Notes: generated by a model not told the origin, from the letters alone. 64,000 nucleotides of DNA from DAOUJI01 sp965197415 (GCA_965197415.1 OZ240207.1:930001-994000), one strand, 5' to 3'. Shown: positions 26,893 to 36,103, numbered from the stretch's first letter. Made by a program: numbers and translations.

Positions 26893-27846
26893 TCAACCAG
26901 CGAATAGTCGCCTTACAGCCCTTCGGGCTCTTGCCCTGAAGGATATGCGGTCATCCAGGTTGGCCGCCACGGTCTCAGCGGCATCCTTGCGCCCGACTAT
27001 CATCGGCGTTGCCCAGGCACGAAGCTCCTTGACTGTGGGAGGGGAGGCTGAATCTCCATCACCTCTGGTCCACGAAGGGCCGACATGGGTAAGCGGCATC
27101 CATCCCGCGCCCCTTCCACGGCTCACCAATGCGGCTCCTCCCGCCTCTGTGACTATTACGGCCCCCGCCGCCACGTCCCAGACCCTCGGGCCTCCCAGCA
27201 AGGAATACCGGAAAACGCCCAACGTCGCCATGGCAAGCTCGTATACGACGCTTCCTGAAACCCGAACGTCCGCCATGTGGCCCCGCGTGCCCTTGCGGAA
27301 CCGGTACCGGCCTCCGAATGACCCGGGCAGACTCGCCAGCCCGCCGGGCTCTGACCCGTCGGCTTCAGGAATCGACCAGTCTTTGCTGTCAATCTTGGCG
27401 CCACGACCTATGGAGGCGTGAAACACTCTGATGCCCTCCGGCGACGGCCACGGTATCGCCATGGCTCCCGCAACCGGGGCGCCTTTATAGGTCACTCCTA
27501 TGGAAGAGCCGAAGATGGGAAGCCCGTTGAGGAAGTTTCCTGTACCGTCCAGGGGGTCGAGGATCCATACAAAGTCCGAAGAGGGCGGCTGGTCCGGCTC
27601 GTCGTCCTCCCCCTCTTCACCAAGTATGAAATGGTCTGGGAAACGTTCATGGATCGCCCGTTCTATATACTCCTGGGCCTCTTTGTCGGCGGAGGTGACA
27701 GGGTCTCGCTGGGCCTCGTCCTTGAATTCGACTTTCAGTTCTCCGCCCAGCTTGGCGTTCAGCATCCGCCCCACGTCATAGGCAATTCCCGCAGCCGTCT
27801 CTTCAAGCCTCGCTAGGAATTCAGGCTCCAGGGGTATCGTCAACAC
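26893..27846 (-). CDS. Inositol monophosphatase family protein
   Basis: Mg-dependent sugar/inositol phosphatase fold, 317 residues. The metal-binding signatures are HFILGEEGEDDE (Glu of motif 1), WILDPLDGTGNFLNGLPIFG (DPxDGT) and VWDVAAGAVIVTEAGG (WDxAAG). An unusually basic C-terminal end, RISFRARARRAVRRLFAG, extends past the family core. Could hydrolyse inositol phosphate, PAP or fructose bisphosphate; sequence alone does not decide. Confidence 0.85.
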   Translation of the reverse strand: MLTIPLEPEFLARLEETAAGIAYDVGRMLNAKLGGELKVEFKDEAQRDPVTSADKEAQEYIERAIHERFPDHFILGEEGEDDEPDQPPSSDFVWILDPLDGTGNFLNGLPIFGSSIGVTYKGAPVAGAMAIPWPSPEGIRVFHASIGRGAKIDSKDWSIPEADGSEPGGLASLPGSFGGRYRFRKGTRGHMADVRVSGSVVYELAMATLGVFRYSLLGGPRVWDVAAGAVIVTEAGGAALVSRGRGAGWMPLTHVGPSWTRGDGDSASPPTVKELRAWATPMIVGRKDAAETVAANLDDRISFRARARRAVRRLFAG

Positions 27847-28332
27847 AGCCTCCTGACCGTGACCGCATAAACCGCCAGACCGTCGCCGACCTGATTATAC
27901 CAACGGAGGGCCTTCGACGAGACGCGATGTTTTACAGAAACTAGCTTGCCGGTTCCCCAGGGGATTTCGTATACTCTTTAACCGTGGCAGGAGTATTGGC
28001 AGCTATAGACTGGGAAAATATCCGGCGGGCTTTGCCCAATTTCGTCGAATCGGTTACACCGGAACGGGTGTCAGCAGCTTTCGAAAATGTTGCCGGCCGA
28101 TTTGGCGATTACCGAGGCGGGACGGTCTTCGGAGATTGGACGCTAAGGCCTGACGAAGCTCGGGTGTTCGAAAGCCATGGCCTCCAGGCGTACAACGTGT
28201 TACGGTCTCGAAGCGGCAAAGACCGAAGCGACCCGGCGATCAATCTGGAAGTCTACGACTGGGTGCGGGACCGGTCAGACATCGATACATTCATCCTAGG
28301 TTCCGGGGATTCAGATTTTCAGGAATTGATTA

Positions 28333-29146
28333 GGGCCTGTTAACACTATTAGTCGAATTATGATACAATTCTGGCATGGAAATAACCGAAGTCCAGTTTC
28401 AACGCATCGCGCCCCATCTCCCGGTGCAGCGGGGCAATGTCAGCCTTTCGAACCTGCGAGTGCTCAACGCAATCTTGTACGTCGCCGAGCATGGCTGCAA
28501 ATGGCGGGGGTTGCCGGCCCGGTTTGGCAACTGGCATACCATCTACACCCGCATGAACCGCTGGTCCAAGAGCGGCGTACTGGACCGGATATTCGAACAC
28601 CTCCAGAAGGAACAGATAGTGCGCATCAAGCTGGAGGCGGTTTCGATGGACAGCACTACCGTCAAGGTCCATCCCGACGGCACGGGTGCGTTAAAAAAAA
28701 CGGACCCCAGTCCATCGGCAAATCCCGCGGAGGTTGGACTACCAAGATTCATATGGTTGCCGCGGATGCTCGGACAGCTATAACCGTTTCCCTCTCTCCC
28801 GGACAGGCCCACGACGCACCGGAGGGGCGCAAGCTGCTGCACCATCTGGGGCCTCAGCATGGGAGCCCGTCTCTGCTGATGGACAGGGCATACGAGGGAA
28901 ACGAGACCCGCCAGTTGGCGTTGGCGCTGGGGTTCACGCCCGTCGTTCCGCCGCTGAAGAGCCGGATTGACCCTTGGGAATACGACCGGGAGATATACAA
29001 GAAGCGCAACGAAATCGAGCGGCTGTTCCGTCGGCTGAAGGGATTTCGCCGCATCTTCTCTCGCTTTGACAAGCTCGACGTACTCTTCCTGGGGTTCATC
29101 CTATTCGGGTTCATCATCGATGCACTACGTTAGTGTTAACAGACCC
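28333..29146 (+). mobile_element. IS5-type (IS427-like) insertion sequence, 814 bp
   Basis: Terminal inverted repeats: the left end GGGCCTGTTAACACTA and the inverse of the right end GGGTCTGTTAACACTA differ at one base. A TA duplication flanks it (28331-28332, 29147-29148). It carries a two-frame DDE transposase joined by a frameshift. Size, TA target and frameshift fit the IS427 group of IS5. Confidence 0.88.
28376..29133 (+). CDS. IS5-family transposase, two frames joined by -1 frameshift
   Basis: The first frame (28376-28783) opens MEITEVQFQRIAPHLP and holds the helix-turn-helix region (NAILYVAEHGCKWRGLP) and first catalytic Asp (VSMDSTTVKVH). The second frame, ending at 29133, supplies SRGGWTTKIH, the second Asp (LLMDRAYEGNE) and the Glu block YKKRNEIERLFRRLKGFRRI. 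The switch point is a run of eight A at 28693-28700, read GCG TTA AAA AAA ACG in frame one and re-read as GTT AAA AAA AAC after slipping back one base. The fused protein would be about 250 residues, normal for IS427. Alternatively the A tract may simply be a decay mutation, but the slippery-site fit favours programmed slippage. Confidence 0.85.
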
Positions 29147-29606
29147 TAGGCGGGCTCGCAATAGAGGAAACCGAGTTGTGATATGCGCCTTCGGCGACAC
29201 AATCGCCAATGAACTGAAGAATATGACCCCAATCTTCCCGCTAGAGGCGGAATTAGGCTTGACCCCCAAGCGCGAATCGCCCTCCTTGCCTCTTGGAACT
29301 CCTCACGCCGACGAGATATCAAGGGTTCAGGCCTTCGTCAACAGAATGGATGAAGTGGAACGTACTTTGCCTTACGTTGTACTAAACTACCTTAGAAACA
29401 CGCTTGTCACCCAGACTTGGGGTATTGGCTCTGATGAGTCACAGAAGCATTCGTTCCTCGACAAACTACTGACAGATGGAGTGCTTGAGGAATATCAAGT
29501 GGACAATCCGAAACGCCCCGGAAGGACGACAACAGCTGTTCGATTGAATCGCAGCAACGAGGTCGTTAAACAGGCGTTGGGTCAAAAAGAGAATCGCCCA
29601 CCCTGA

Positions 29607-30066
29607 TGGGCAGGCGATTTACATAGCATACCTTAGCATACCAAAGGTCGTAAGACCTAATGGTTATTTATCACATACGGCTAGAAACTGTCAAGCTTTT
29701 CCGCGAGCGAAAGCCCCTGTTTCTTTACCGGACAGGGAGCACTTATTCTCACGACTATTAGCCTATCGAGATTTGGATCGCCACTCTACAAGCTAACCCT
29801 CAGTGGATTTCCGGCGAGGGCTGGAACAAGGAATCGACCTTTCCCAGCAGGCCGTCTTCGTTGACAATGGAGATGGGGCGGCGCTATATTTACTTGGCTG
29901 TCTCCGACGTGGAATATAGAGGCTTGCGCTCGGCGAAATAGACAGACGATGCTGCGGTTAAACCTTCAATCATTCGACTCCATGGGGCAATCACATCTAT
30001 ATCAAAACAACCCCGTGCGCCCTTTGGCGGGCGCTCGTGAACCGGGACGATAAGAGGAGGACTTAG
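29607..30066. other. Gene-free stretch upstream of korA
   Basis: At its left edge a hairpin (AATCGCC at 29592-29598 pairing with GGCGATT about 17 bases on) overlaps the end of the split NYN gene. TAGCATACC occurs twice in direct repeat near 29625-29642. Beyond that I see no gene, tRNA or recognised riboswitch; a few short frames have no ribosome-binding site. The last 30 bases hold AAGAGGAGG, the korA ribosome-binding site. Confidence 0.5.
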
Positions 30067-31782
30067 GTGCCAAGTCAGAGTTTCGTGGTACGGTTTGCAG
30101 GGGAAGGCGGGCAGGGCATGGTGACCTCTGCCGAGGCGCTGGCCCAGGCGGCGGCGACCGGCGGATACCACGCACAGTCCAGCGCCACTTTTCCTTCCCA
30201 GATAATGGGAGGCCCCACGTGGGCCCAGGTGCGGGTCTCCAGCGACCCCGTCCTCAGCCCGGGGGACGACCTCGACGTGTTGGTAGCCTTCAACAAAGAG
30301 GCTTATGACACTCACCAGGGAGAGGTCAGAGAGGGCGGCGTAATCGTCTATAACTCTGGGGACTTCGAGTTGGAAGACGACCAAATGAGCTTCGGGATGC
30401 CCTTTGCGGAACTGGCGCGGCAGACGGGGAACCCCAGAGCGGAGAACATGATCGTCATCGGCGCCTTCGCCCACCTCATTGGGATGCCCATGAACTTCAT
30501 CGAAGAGTTCGTCGTGAAACGTTTCACCAGAGGCCGCGCCGGCGATGAAGAAATCATCAAAGCCAACATCATGGCCCTCGAACTTGGACGCGCAAGGGCT
30601 GCAGAAAGCGGCTTCAACGTAGGCAGTCTGCCCAGCCCCAACCCACCCGATTTCACACAGTTGCTCGTAAAGGGCAACGAAGCAATCTCCCTGGGAGCGT
30701 TGACCGCCGGACTGGACTACTTCGTCGGATACCCGATATCTCCGGCCACCACCATTCTCCTATACATGGAACGGAACCTGGTGGGAGAAGGGAAGTTCGC
30801 CTACCAGGCAAGCTCCGAGATTGAGTCCATCAACTCAATTATCGGCGCCGGGTACGCAGGGAAGAAGGCCATGACGTCCACAGCCGGACCCGGCCTCTCG
30901 CTTATGAGCGAGGGAATAGGCATGGCCTGGATGTCCGAGATACCCGTGGTCATCGTCAACGTGCAGCGGGGAGGACCGGCCACCGGACTTCCCACGAAGA
31001 CGGAACAGTCAGACTTCAACGTCTGCCTCCACCCGGCCCACGGCGACGCCAGCATTCCGATAATCGCCCCGGGCTCTGTCGAAGACTGCTTCGTTGCCGC
31101 CATCCACGCTATGAACTGGTCGGAGCGGTATCAGGGTCCCGTCATACTCCTGACCGAGATGTACCTGGCCGAGCAGTCGAAGAACATACGAAAGCCCGAC
31201 GTCGACTCCGTTCGAGTCGAAGAGAGAAATGTGTATCGGGGAGAGAACGGATATCACAGATACGCTGGCGACGGAATGTCGCCTATGCCCGTACCAGGCG
31301 GACCCGGGGCCTACGTGGCGAACCCTTCCGAGCATGACCCAATGGGCGACACCACCCACCTTCCCAACCGTCACATCGAGATGACCGAGCGGCGGTTTGC
31401 CAAGCTGAAGCTTCTGGAGGACGGCACCTACGACGCCATCGACGCCCACGAGCCCGTGGTGCTGATGCCGTGGGGAGGCTCCAGCGGCCCGGCTCTGGAA
31501 GCCTTCCTCCAACTGAAAGAGATGGATTACCCCATCGGTTGGCGCTTCACCATGTTCCTGAACCCGCTGCCCCCCAAACTCCTGGAGGACTTGCGCGAGA
31601 AGGAATTGGTCATAGTGCCCGAACTCAACTACCAGGGCCAGTTCTCCGCATACTTGCGGGCGCAGGGCGTCAAGGCCGTGTCGATCACCCAGTACACGGG
31701 CCTGCCCTTCAAAGTAAGCAAGCTGGTGTCTGAGATACGAGAACGAGTGGAATCGCACAAACAGGAGACAGTAGCAGTATGA
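30067..31782 (+). CDS. korA: 2-oxoacid:ferredoxin oxidoreductase, fused gamma-alpha subunit
   Basis: Oxidative decarboxylation of a 2-oxoacid to acyl-CoA with ferredoxin reduction, probably 2-oxoglutarate (reductive or anaerobic TCA use). 571 residues with GTG start after AGAGGAGG. Residues 1-190 are the gamma domain (VRFAGEGGQGMVTSAEALAQ); the rest is the alpha pyrimidine-binding domain (GNEAISLGALTAGLDYFVGYPISPATTI, TSTAGPGLSLMSEG, VNVQRGGPATGLPTKTEQSD) and a transketolase-C-like end. The KorA-type fusion and pairing with a beta subunit without 4Fe-4S ferredoxin domain fit two-subunit OFOR enzymes. Confidence 0.92.
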   Translation: MPSQSFVVRFAGEGGQGMVTSAEALAQAAATGGYHAQSSATFPSQIMGGPTWAQVRVSSDPVLSPGDDLDVLVAFNKEAYDTHQGEVREGGVIVYNSGDFELEDDQMSFGMPFAELARQTGNPRAENMIVIGAFAHLIGMPMNFIEEFVVKRFTRGRAGDEEIIKANIMALELGRARAAESGFNVGSLPSPNPPDFTQLLVKGNEAISLGALTAGLDYFVGYPISPATTILLYMERNLVGEGKFAYQASSEIESINSIIGAGYAGKKAMTSTAGPGLSLMSEGIGMAWMSEIPVVIVNVQRGGPATGLPTKTEQSDFNVCLHPAHGDASIPIIAPGSVEDCFVAAIHAMNWSERYQGPVILLTEMYLAEQSKNIRKPDVDSVRVEERNVYRGENGYHRYAGDGMSPMPVPGGPGAYVANPSEHDPMGDTTHLPNRHIEMTERRFAKLKLLEDGTYDAIDAHEPVVLMPWGGSSGPALEAFLQLKEMDYPIGWRFTMFLNPLPPKLLEDLREKELVIVPELNYQGQFSAYLRAQGVKAVSITQYTGLPFKVSKLVSEIRERVESHKQETVAV

Positions 31783-32645
31783 GCAAGAAGAACCCCGAGT
31801 ATGACTTTGAGTGGTGCCCTGGTTGCGGCGACTTCGGCGTGCGCCGCGCCATCGAGATGGCCCTGAAGGACCGCTCAGCTGAGACCGAGCTTCCCATTGA
31901 GAACAACGTAATAGTCGCGGGCATCGGATGTTCGGGAAACATGGTCCACCTGCTCGAAGGGCCTCAACCCTTCGGGTTGCATGGGATACATGGACGAACT
32001 CTTCCCATATCTTTAGGGGTAAAGATGGCCCGGCAGGACCTGAACGTGGTGGTTGTAGCGGGGGACGGAGACTTCCTCTCCATCGGTGGAGAGCACATCG
32101 GCCCGCAGGCCCAACGCAATCTCGACATCACAGCCGTGATTATGGACAACGGCGTATATGGGCTCACCAAAGGCCAGAGCTCGCCGACTATGGAATTGGG
32201 CGGCATCAGCTCCAGCACTCCCTACGGCAAGCTTGAGGGGTCCATGAATCCCCTGGAACTCTACCTGACCTTGGGAGTGACGTTCGTAGCCAACTCCTAT
32301 TCGAGCCGTGTAAGGGACTTGGCTAACCTGATAAAGAGGGGCATGGACCACAAGGGGTTCTCCATAGTCCACGTCCAATCGCCTTGTACAACCTACAACG
32401 ACACCCACGACATCCTCAAGGGCAACCCGCAGAAGGACATTCCCGCCCAAACGTGGAACATCCCCGAAGACCACGACACCTCCGACATAGCCGCCGCATA
32501 CGCCGTGACACGGGCGGACGGCTGCCCACTCGGGATTATCTACGAAGACACAGAGAACCTTTCATTGGACCAGCGAGCCGATGAAGTACGGAGGCGGGTG
32601 TCCTCCAAGTCGGTCCAGGAACTAATGGCCACCGTTACCCTCTAG
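31779..32645 (+). CDS. korB: 2-oxoacid:ferredoxin oxidoreductase beta subunit
   Basis: Thiamine diphosphate and 4Fe-4S carrying partner of the preceding subunit; start overlaps its stop by ATGA. 288 residues. CPGCGDFG gives the first cluster cysteines, GIGCSGNM the next, and the ThDP motif is GDGDFLSIGG followed by IMDNGVYGLTKGQ. A late cysteine sits in VQSPCTTYND. Terminated by the hairpin at 32674-32703. Confidence 0.93.
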   Translation: MSKKNPEYDFEWCPGCGDFGVRRAIEMALKDRSAETELPIENNVIVAGIGCSGNMVHLLEGPQPFGLHGIHGRTLPISLGVKMARQDLNVVVVAGDGDFLSIGGEHIGPQAQRNLDITAVIMDNGVYGLTKGQSSPTMELGGISSSTPYGKLEGSMNPLELYLTLGVTFVANSYSSRVRDLANLIKRGMDHKGFSIVHVQSPCTTYNDTHDILKGNPQKDIPAQTWNIPEDHDTSDIAAAYAVTRADGCPLGIIYEDTENLSLDQRADEVRRRVSSKSVQELMATVTL

Positions 32646-32673
32646 CCCGGTCCCAAGAGCAAGCCGCTGAAGA

Positions 32674-32703
32674 AAAGGGCGCCGCGACAACGGCGCCCTT
32701 TTT
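32674..32703 (+). terminator. Rho-independent terminator after korAB
   Basis: AAAGGGCGCCG pairs with CGGCGCCCTTT around CGACAA, followed by T5. Confidence 0.92.
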
Positions 32704-32779
32704 GCTTGACTGTCTACCGCTGGAGCGATTTCGGTTATACAATAAATCACTCCGCAAAACACCCTCGAGGCATTATGTC

Positions 32780-33058
32780 ATGAGGCCATCGGATAAGGCC
32801 ATCCAAGCGCTCCAGATAGTCAGCGACCACGGGCCGATGACTCCGACGAAGTTTGCCTCTATGATGTGGTCTCTGGAGACGGATTCGGAGTCACCAAGCT
32901 TAAGCGGTTACGTTCGGAAGGCTGGGGAATATCTGGCCTGGCTTCAGCAGCGGGGATGGGTGGCGTTGTCAAATAGCACCCACGAGTATTATCTGACCAA
33001 GCTAGGGGCGGAGACGCTGGTGGAAAGCTTCATCAACAAGCACCGCACACTGCTCTAG
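32780..33058 (+). CDS. Small winged-helix-like protein
   Basis: 92 residues from the ATG at 32780; a longer in-frame start upstream would lie in the promoter region (TATACA/TACAAT around 32736-32743). The sequence KAIQALQIVSDHGPMTPTKFA then AGEYLAWLQQRGWVAL and YYLTKLGAETLVESF has the helix-turn-helix plus wing pattern of MarR/PadR-like domains without effector extension. Stands alone between korB terminator and the convergent ccmE. Target unknown. Confidence 0.6.
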   Translation: MRPSDKAIQALQIVSDHGPMTPTKFASMMWSLETDSESPSLSGYVRKAGEYLAWLQQRGWVALSNSTHEYYLTKLGAETLVESFINKHRTLL

Positions 33059-33083
33059 GACAGCGCTCCCGGCAGCCGAAGAA

Positions 33084-33557
33084 CTAGGTCTCCACCTCGG
33101 TTTCGTCGCTGGCCTGATACTTCGTCGGGCACTTCACGATGACGTTGTCCGTGTGGAACCGGCCGTCTCCGGTGAAGGAACCCTCCAGGACAATCTCCGA
33201 ATGGGGGTTGAAAAAGAGGTCTGGCAGCACCCCGTTGTACGTGGCGTCCAGGTTGCGCACCTGATCAGTAATGGTGAAGTTTGCTAGAAGTTCACTGTTT
33301 CCTTCGACTCTTTGGTAAGATTCCGGGACCAGCGTACCCACCACCCTGATGCTCTTTCCGTCCAGGTTAGAGGAATCCGCAAGGGACTCTTCCACGGTGT
33401 AGTAGTAAAGCTTGTTGCCGGGGAAGGCCGCATACACCAGGTACGCAAGGGCCAATACCAAGACTACCCCGATCAGGACGAAACGCCCCTTGCCTCCCAG
33501 GAATCCACGCGGGCCGCCCGGTCCTTGCGGTCTCATCTCTCTGTTTGCATCCATCAT
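33084..33557 (-). CDS. ccmE: Cytochrome c maturation haem chaperone CcmE, CxxxY type
   Basis: Membrane-anchored periplasmic haem carrier of System I. 157 residues: cytoplasmic basic start, one membrane helix (FVLIGVVLVLALAYLVYAAF at 26-45), then an OB-fold (SIRVVGTLVP, ILEGSF-like strands). The haem-binding position reads VKCPTKYQ with C143 and Y147, so it is the CxxxY variant in place of the usual HxxxY. Such variants are known from some anaerobes and archaea and go with altered Ccm machinery. Last gene of the ccmABCDE operon; ccmF is not in the window. Confidence 0.9.
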   Translation of the reverse strand: MMDANREMRPQGPGGPRGFLGGKGRFVLIGVVLVLALAYLVYAAFPGNKLYYYTVEESLADSSNLDGKSIRVVGTLVPESYQRVEGNSELLANFTITDQVRNLDATYNGVLPDLFFNPHSEIVLEGSFTGDGRFHTDNVIVKCPTKYQASDETEVET

Positions 33558-33634
33558 GGGTTCACATTCTCAAGCGCCGTGTCAACGTATCCTGCTGTTT
33601 CCAGAATAGCGGCCGGACAGCGCTTAATCAACCG

Positions 33635-33808
33635 TCATCGGGCCGATGGGGAATTCGACGGATTCTCCTTGCCCTCCAAGGCGTCCCTCAGCTCCCGAAT
33701 CTCGGATTCCAATTCATTCTGGCGTCTGACCATGAAGAACATATATAGAAAGAACACGACCCACGTTACGGAATAGGCGGCAAAAAGCCAAGGCAGATTG
33801 TGGTCCAT
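33635..33808 (-). CDS. ccmD: CcmD-like small membrane protein
   Basis: 57 residues, too short for usual gene finders. One membrane helix LPWLFAAYSVTWVVFFLYMF is followed by a charged coiled-coil-like tail (RRQNELESEIRELRDALEGK). It starts three bases after the ccmC stop and lies between ccmC and ccmE, the standard position. CcmD stabilises release of haem-loaded CcmE from CcmABC in other bacteria. Identity rests on size, topology and position. Confidence 0.82.
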   Translation of the reverse strand: MDHNLPWLFAAYSVTWVVFFLYMFFMVRRQNELESEIRELRDALEGKENPSNSPSAR

Positions 33809-33811
33809 CGG

Positions 33812-34576
33812 TCACCGCCCGTCTAAGGGATTTGGGGCAAGCCTCGCCGCGAATCTCGCCTGTTTGACCGTGTCCTCGGCTGTCTTCAACGAGAGACGGC
33901 TCTTCAGAACATAGGCGAACAGTGCGGTGAAGGTTATCACGGAAAACAGCAAGACGGTCCGCATGTCGCCATCCAGGCTTCCCGGCTCGGCGAAGGGGCC
34001 CACCACCGTGCCCGGGTGGACTGTCCGCCACCAGGTTGCGGCGAAGTAGACTATGGGCACGTCTACAAAACCAATCACGCCCAGCACACCCGCATATACG
34101 CCCGCCTGGGTTCTGTTCGGCGCGTAGGCCCGCACCATCAGGTAAACGATGTATATGAGCCACAGAATCACAGAGGTGGTCAGTTTCGGCTCCCACGTCC
34201 ACCACACTCCCCAAACTGGGCGCATCCAGATTGTGCCGGTTATCAATATCAGCGTCGCGAAGACCACTCCGATTTCCGCCGCCGCGTGGGCCAGGGAGTC
34301 CCACCAGGGATTCCGCTTCCACAAGTACATCACCGACCCGACGAACACGATGAAAAAGGCCAGGAACGCGACCCAGGCAATGGCGACATGGAAGTACATG
34401 ATTCGCTGCACGTGGCCCATGACCTGTTCCGTGGGGGCCCACATGAAGATGAGGTAGAGGTTGGCCACCATCATCCCACATAGAGCGGGCAAGACAAGCG
34501 CCTTCAGCAAATTCACGAAGAACCTGGCATCGACTCCCGGACGGCCCGTCATTCTCTCCGCGTCGGTCCTTGCCAC
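33812..34576 (-). CDS. ccmC: Haem exporter/handling protein CcmC
   Basis: Six-helix membrane protein that loads haem onto CcmE. 254 residues. The tryptophan-rich haem-handling loop reads PVWGVWWTWEPKLT, with flanking histidine HVQRIMYFHVAIAW and a second external His in the helix SLAHAAAEIGV. N-terminal about 25 residues are a soluble basic extension. Starts four bases after ccmB. Confidence 0.92.
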   Translation of the reverse strand: MARTDAERMTGRPGVDARFFVNLLKALVLPALCGMMVANLYLIFMWAPTEQVMGHVQRIMYFHVAIAWVAFLAFFIVFVGSVMYLWKRNPWWDSLAHAAAEIGVVFATLILITGTIWMRPVWGVWWTWEPKLTTSVILWLIYIVYLMVRAYAPNRTQAGVYAGVLGVIGFVDVPIVYFAATWWRTVHPGTVVGPFAEPGSLDGDMRTVLLFSVITFTALFAYVLKSRLSLKTAEDTVKQARFAARLAPNPLDGR

Positions 34577-34580
34577 TTAG

Positions 34581-35255
34581 CTATTCCTCAACCGCAAGTC
34601 CAAAAAGCCACGGACAGAGTACCAGAAACACAGCATCGAATACAGCTATAAGGCCCAGCCAACTGGTGATTCCTATAGGGCTGTCTGAACCTATGGCGCC
34701 GGACGACGCCTCTACGGCCGCGATTATCACGGGCAAGACCACAGGGAAGAACAGGGCCGGGAGCATGATTTCCTTGGACCGGGTATGGACAGCGACGGCG
34801 GAAAACAGAGTCCCAACTGTAGCAAACCCCAATGTGGCCAACAGGATTGCAAGAACCAGGCCGAGGGAGAAACCTGAAAATCCGAGCACAGCGGCGAAAA
34901 CCGGCAGCACAACAGCCTCTATAACGACCATAAACAGGAATGTGCCCAACATCTTGCCCAGGTAGATGGAGTCGCGGCTCACCGGAGCCAACAGCAGGCC
35001 CTCCAAGGTTCCCTTGTCCTTTTCCACCGAGAAGGCCCTGTTCATGGCCAAGACACCCGCAAAGGCGAAGGCCACCCAAAGGATGCCCGGCGCCAACTCG
35101 TCCACCACACGGGGCGTGACGTTGAGGGAGAAGTTGAACACGACCACTACCAACAGGGCGAACACCAAGACTGAAACGACGATATCTCTGGTGCGGACCT
35201 CCAGCAGGATGTCCTTCCACGCGATGGTGACCACCGGACCCCAGAACTCCCTCAC
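34581..35255 (-). CDS. ccmB: ABC transporter permease CcmB
   Basis: 224 residues from the GTG at 35255, which overlaps the ccmA stop as GTGA; a longer frame exists upstream but would lie inside ccmA and CcmB proteins are about this length. Six membrane helices; family marker NRAFSVEKDKGTLEGLLLAPVSR lies after the second helix. Partner of CcmA in the ATP-driven step of haem release from CcmC-CcmE. Confidence 0.9.
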   Translation of the reverse strand: MREFWGPVVTIAWKDILLEVRTRDIVVSVLVFALLVVVVFNFSLNVTPRVVDELAPGILWVAFAFAGVLAMNRAFSVEKDKGTLEGLLLAPVSRDSIYLGKMLGTFLFMVVIEAVVLPVFAAVLGFSGFSLGLVLAILLATLGFATVGTLFSAVAVHTRSKEIMLPALFFPVVLPVIIAAVEASSGAIGSDSPIGITSWLGLIAVFDAVFLVLCPWLFGLAVEE

Positions 35256-35980
35256 TGGACGGCCTCCAGGCACCGGCGATAAGCGCTGCGGAAGCTGGCA
35301 ACGTCCAGTGCGCTTTTGGACTCCTCGTAGGCGATCCGCCCACCGGAGAGGATGGCGACCCGGTCTCCCCACGCGAGCCCCTGTTCGACGTTGTGGGTGG
35401 TCATGACCACTGAGCGCCCCTCGGCCACCCAGCCTTCCAGAAGGCCGCCCAGCATGTCCAACGCTTCCTGGTCCAGCCCGGCTTCCGGCTCGTCCATCAG
35501 CAGAATCCTGGGCTCGTGGAGAATAGCTCTGGCTATGGATAGGCGCTTCTGCATCCCGTTGGACAGAGTCCCAGCCTTGCTGTTCCTGCGGCCCTCCAGA
35601 CCCATTATGTCAAGGACCTCCCCGATGCGCCGGTCCGTGTCGGAGACACGGTAGAGACGGGCAAAGAACCTCAGGTTCTCCTGGCAGGTCATGTCTTCGT
35701 AGAGGAGGCTTCTATGAGGGACCACTCCGACCATTCTACGAACGGCCCGGGGGTCTTGGTTTCTTTCCACTCCGCCGATCCAGACCTTCCCGTCATCAGG
35801 GCGAGCCTGGGTGGAGAGGACTTTGAGAAGAGTGGTTTTCCCTACGCCGTTGGCGCCGAATATGACCAGGAACCGGCCCCACTCCACGGTCAAGTCCAAG
35901 TCCCACAGGACAGGCCAATCACCGAATCCCTTACGTAGACCCGTCACTACAATGGCTTGGGCGTCAGCCGGAGAAACCAC
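35252..35980 (-). CDS. ccmA: ABC ATPase CcmA
   Basis: 242 residues. Walker A GANGVGKTT at 42-50, signature LSNGMQKR, Walker B ILLMDEPEAGLD, H-loop TTHNVEQG. First gene of the ccmABCDE set on the minus strand; probably the transcript start, divergent from the sulfite-oxidase-like gene. Confidence 0.92.
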   Translation of the reverse strand: MVSPADAQAIVVTGLRKGFGDWPVLWDLDLTVEWGRFLVIFGANGVGKTTLLKVLSTQARPDDGKVWIGGVERNQDPRAVRRMVGVVPHRSLLYEDMTCQENLRFFARLYRVSDTDRRIGEVLDIMGLEGRRNSKAGTLSNGMQKRLSIARAILHEPRILLMDEPEAGLDQEALDMLGGLLEGWVAEGRSVVMTTHNVEQGLAWGDRVAILSGGRIAYEESKSALDVASFRSAYRRCLEAVQ

Positions 35981-36074
35981 CCAACCATGATAAACCTACG
36001 CCAAAACTCGCCGCAAGCGGTATCTAAACCCTACGGCGTAAGACGGCTCGTAGATGACCCAACGGCTCCGTTTC

Positions 36075-36103
36075 TTGACATAGATATTGGCCGAACGTAA
36101 CAT
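36075..36103 (+). promoter_or_regulatory. Sigma-70 promoter of the sulfite-oxidase-like gene
   Basis: Perfect TTGACA at 36075-36080, 17 bases, then TAACAT at 36098-36103. The start would be near 36110, which excludes the two in-frame ATGs at 36087 (by other reading) and 36102 as translation starts. Confidence 0.65.

Larger units (their letters stand above)
27984..29606 (+). pseudogene. NYN-domain (PIN-like RNase) gene split by an IS element
   Basis: The N-terminal part (27984-28332) reads VLAAIDWENIRRAL and GSGDSDFQELIR, the two aspartate motifs of NYN/LabA-type RNases. The C-terminal part (29149-29606) continues with RARNRGNRVVICAFG and a helical, winged-helix-like tail. Removing the 814-bp element and one TA copy rejoins the frame perfectly (ELIR-RARNRGN) into 268 residues. 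As found, the product would end at residue 119 within the insertion, before the last NYN strand. The downstream half could be re-initiated, but no good start is seen. The reading frame is otherwise intact, so the insertion is recent. Confidence 0.85.

Noticed and set aside
29620..29645. Direct repeat TAGCATACC as a possible attachment site
   Set aside because: Only two short copies, no integrase or matching partner; probably chance.
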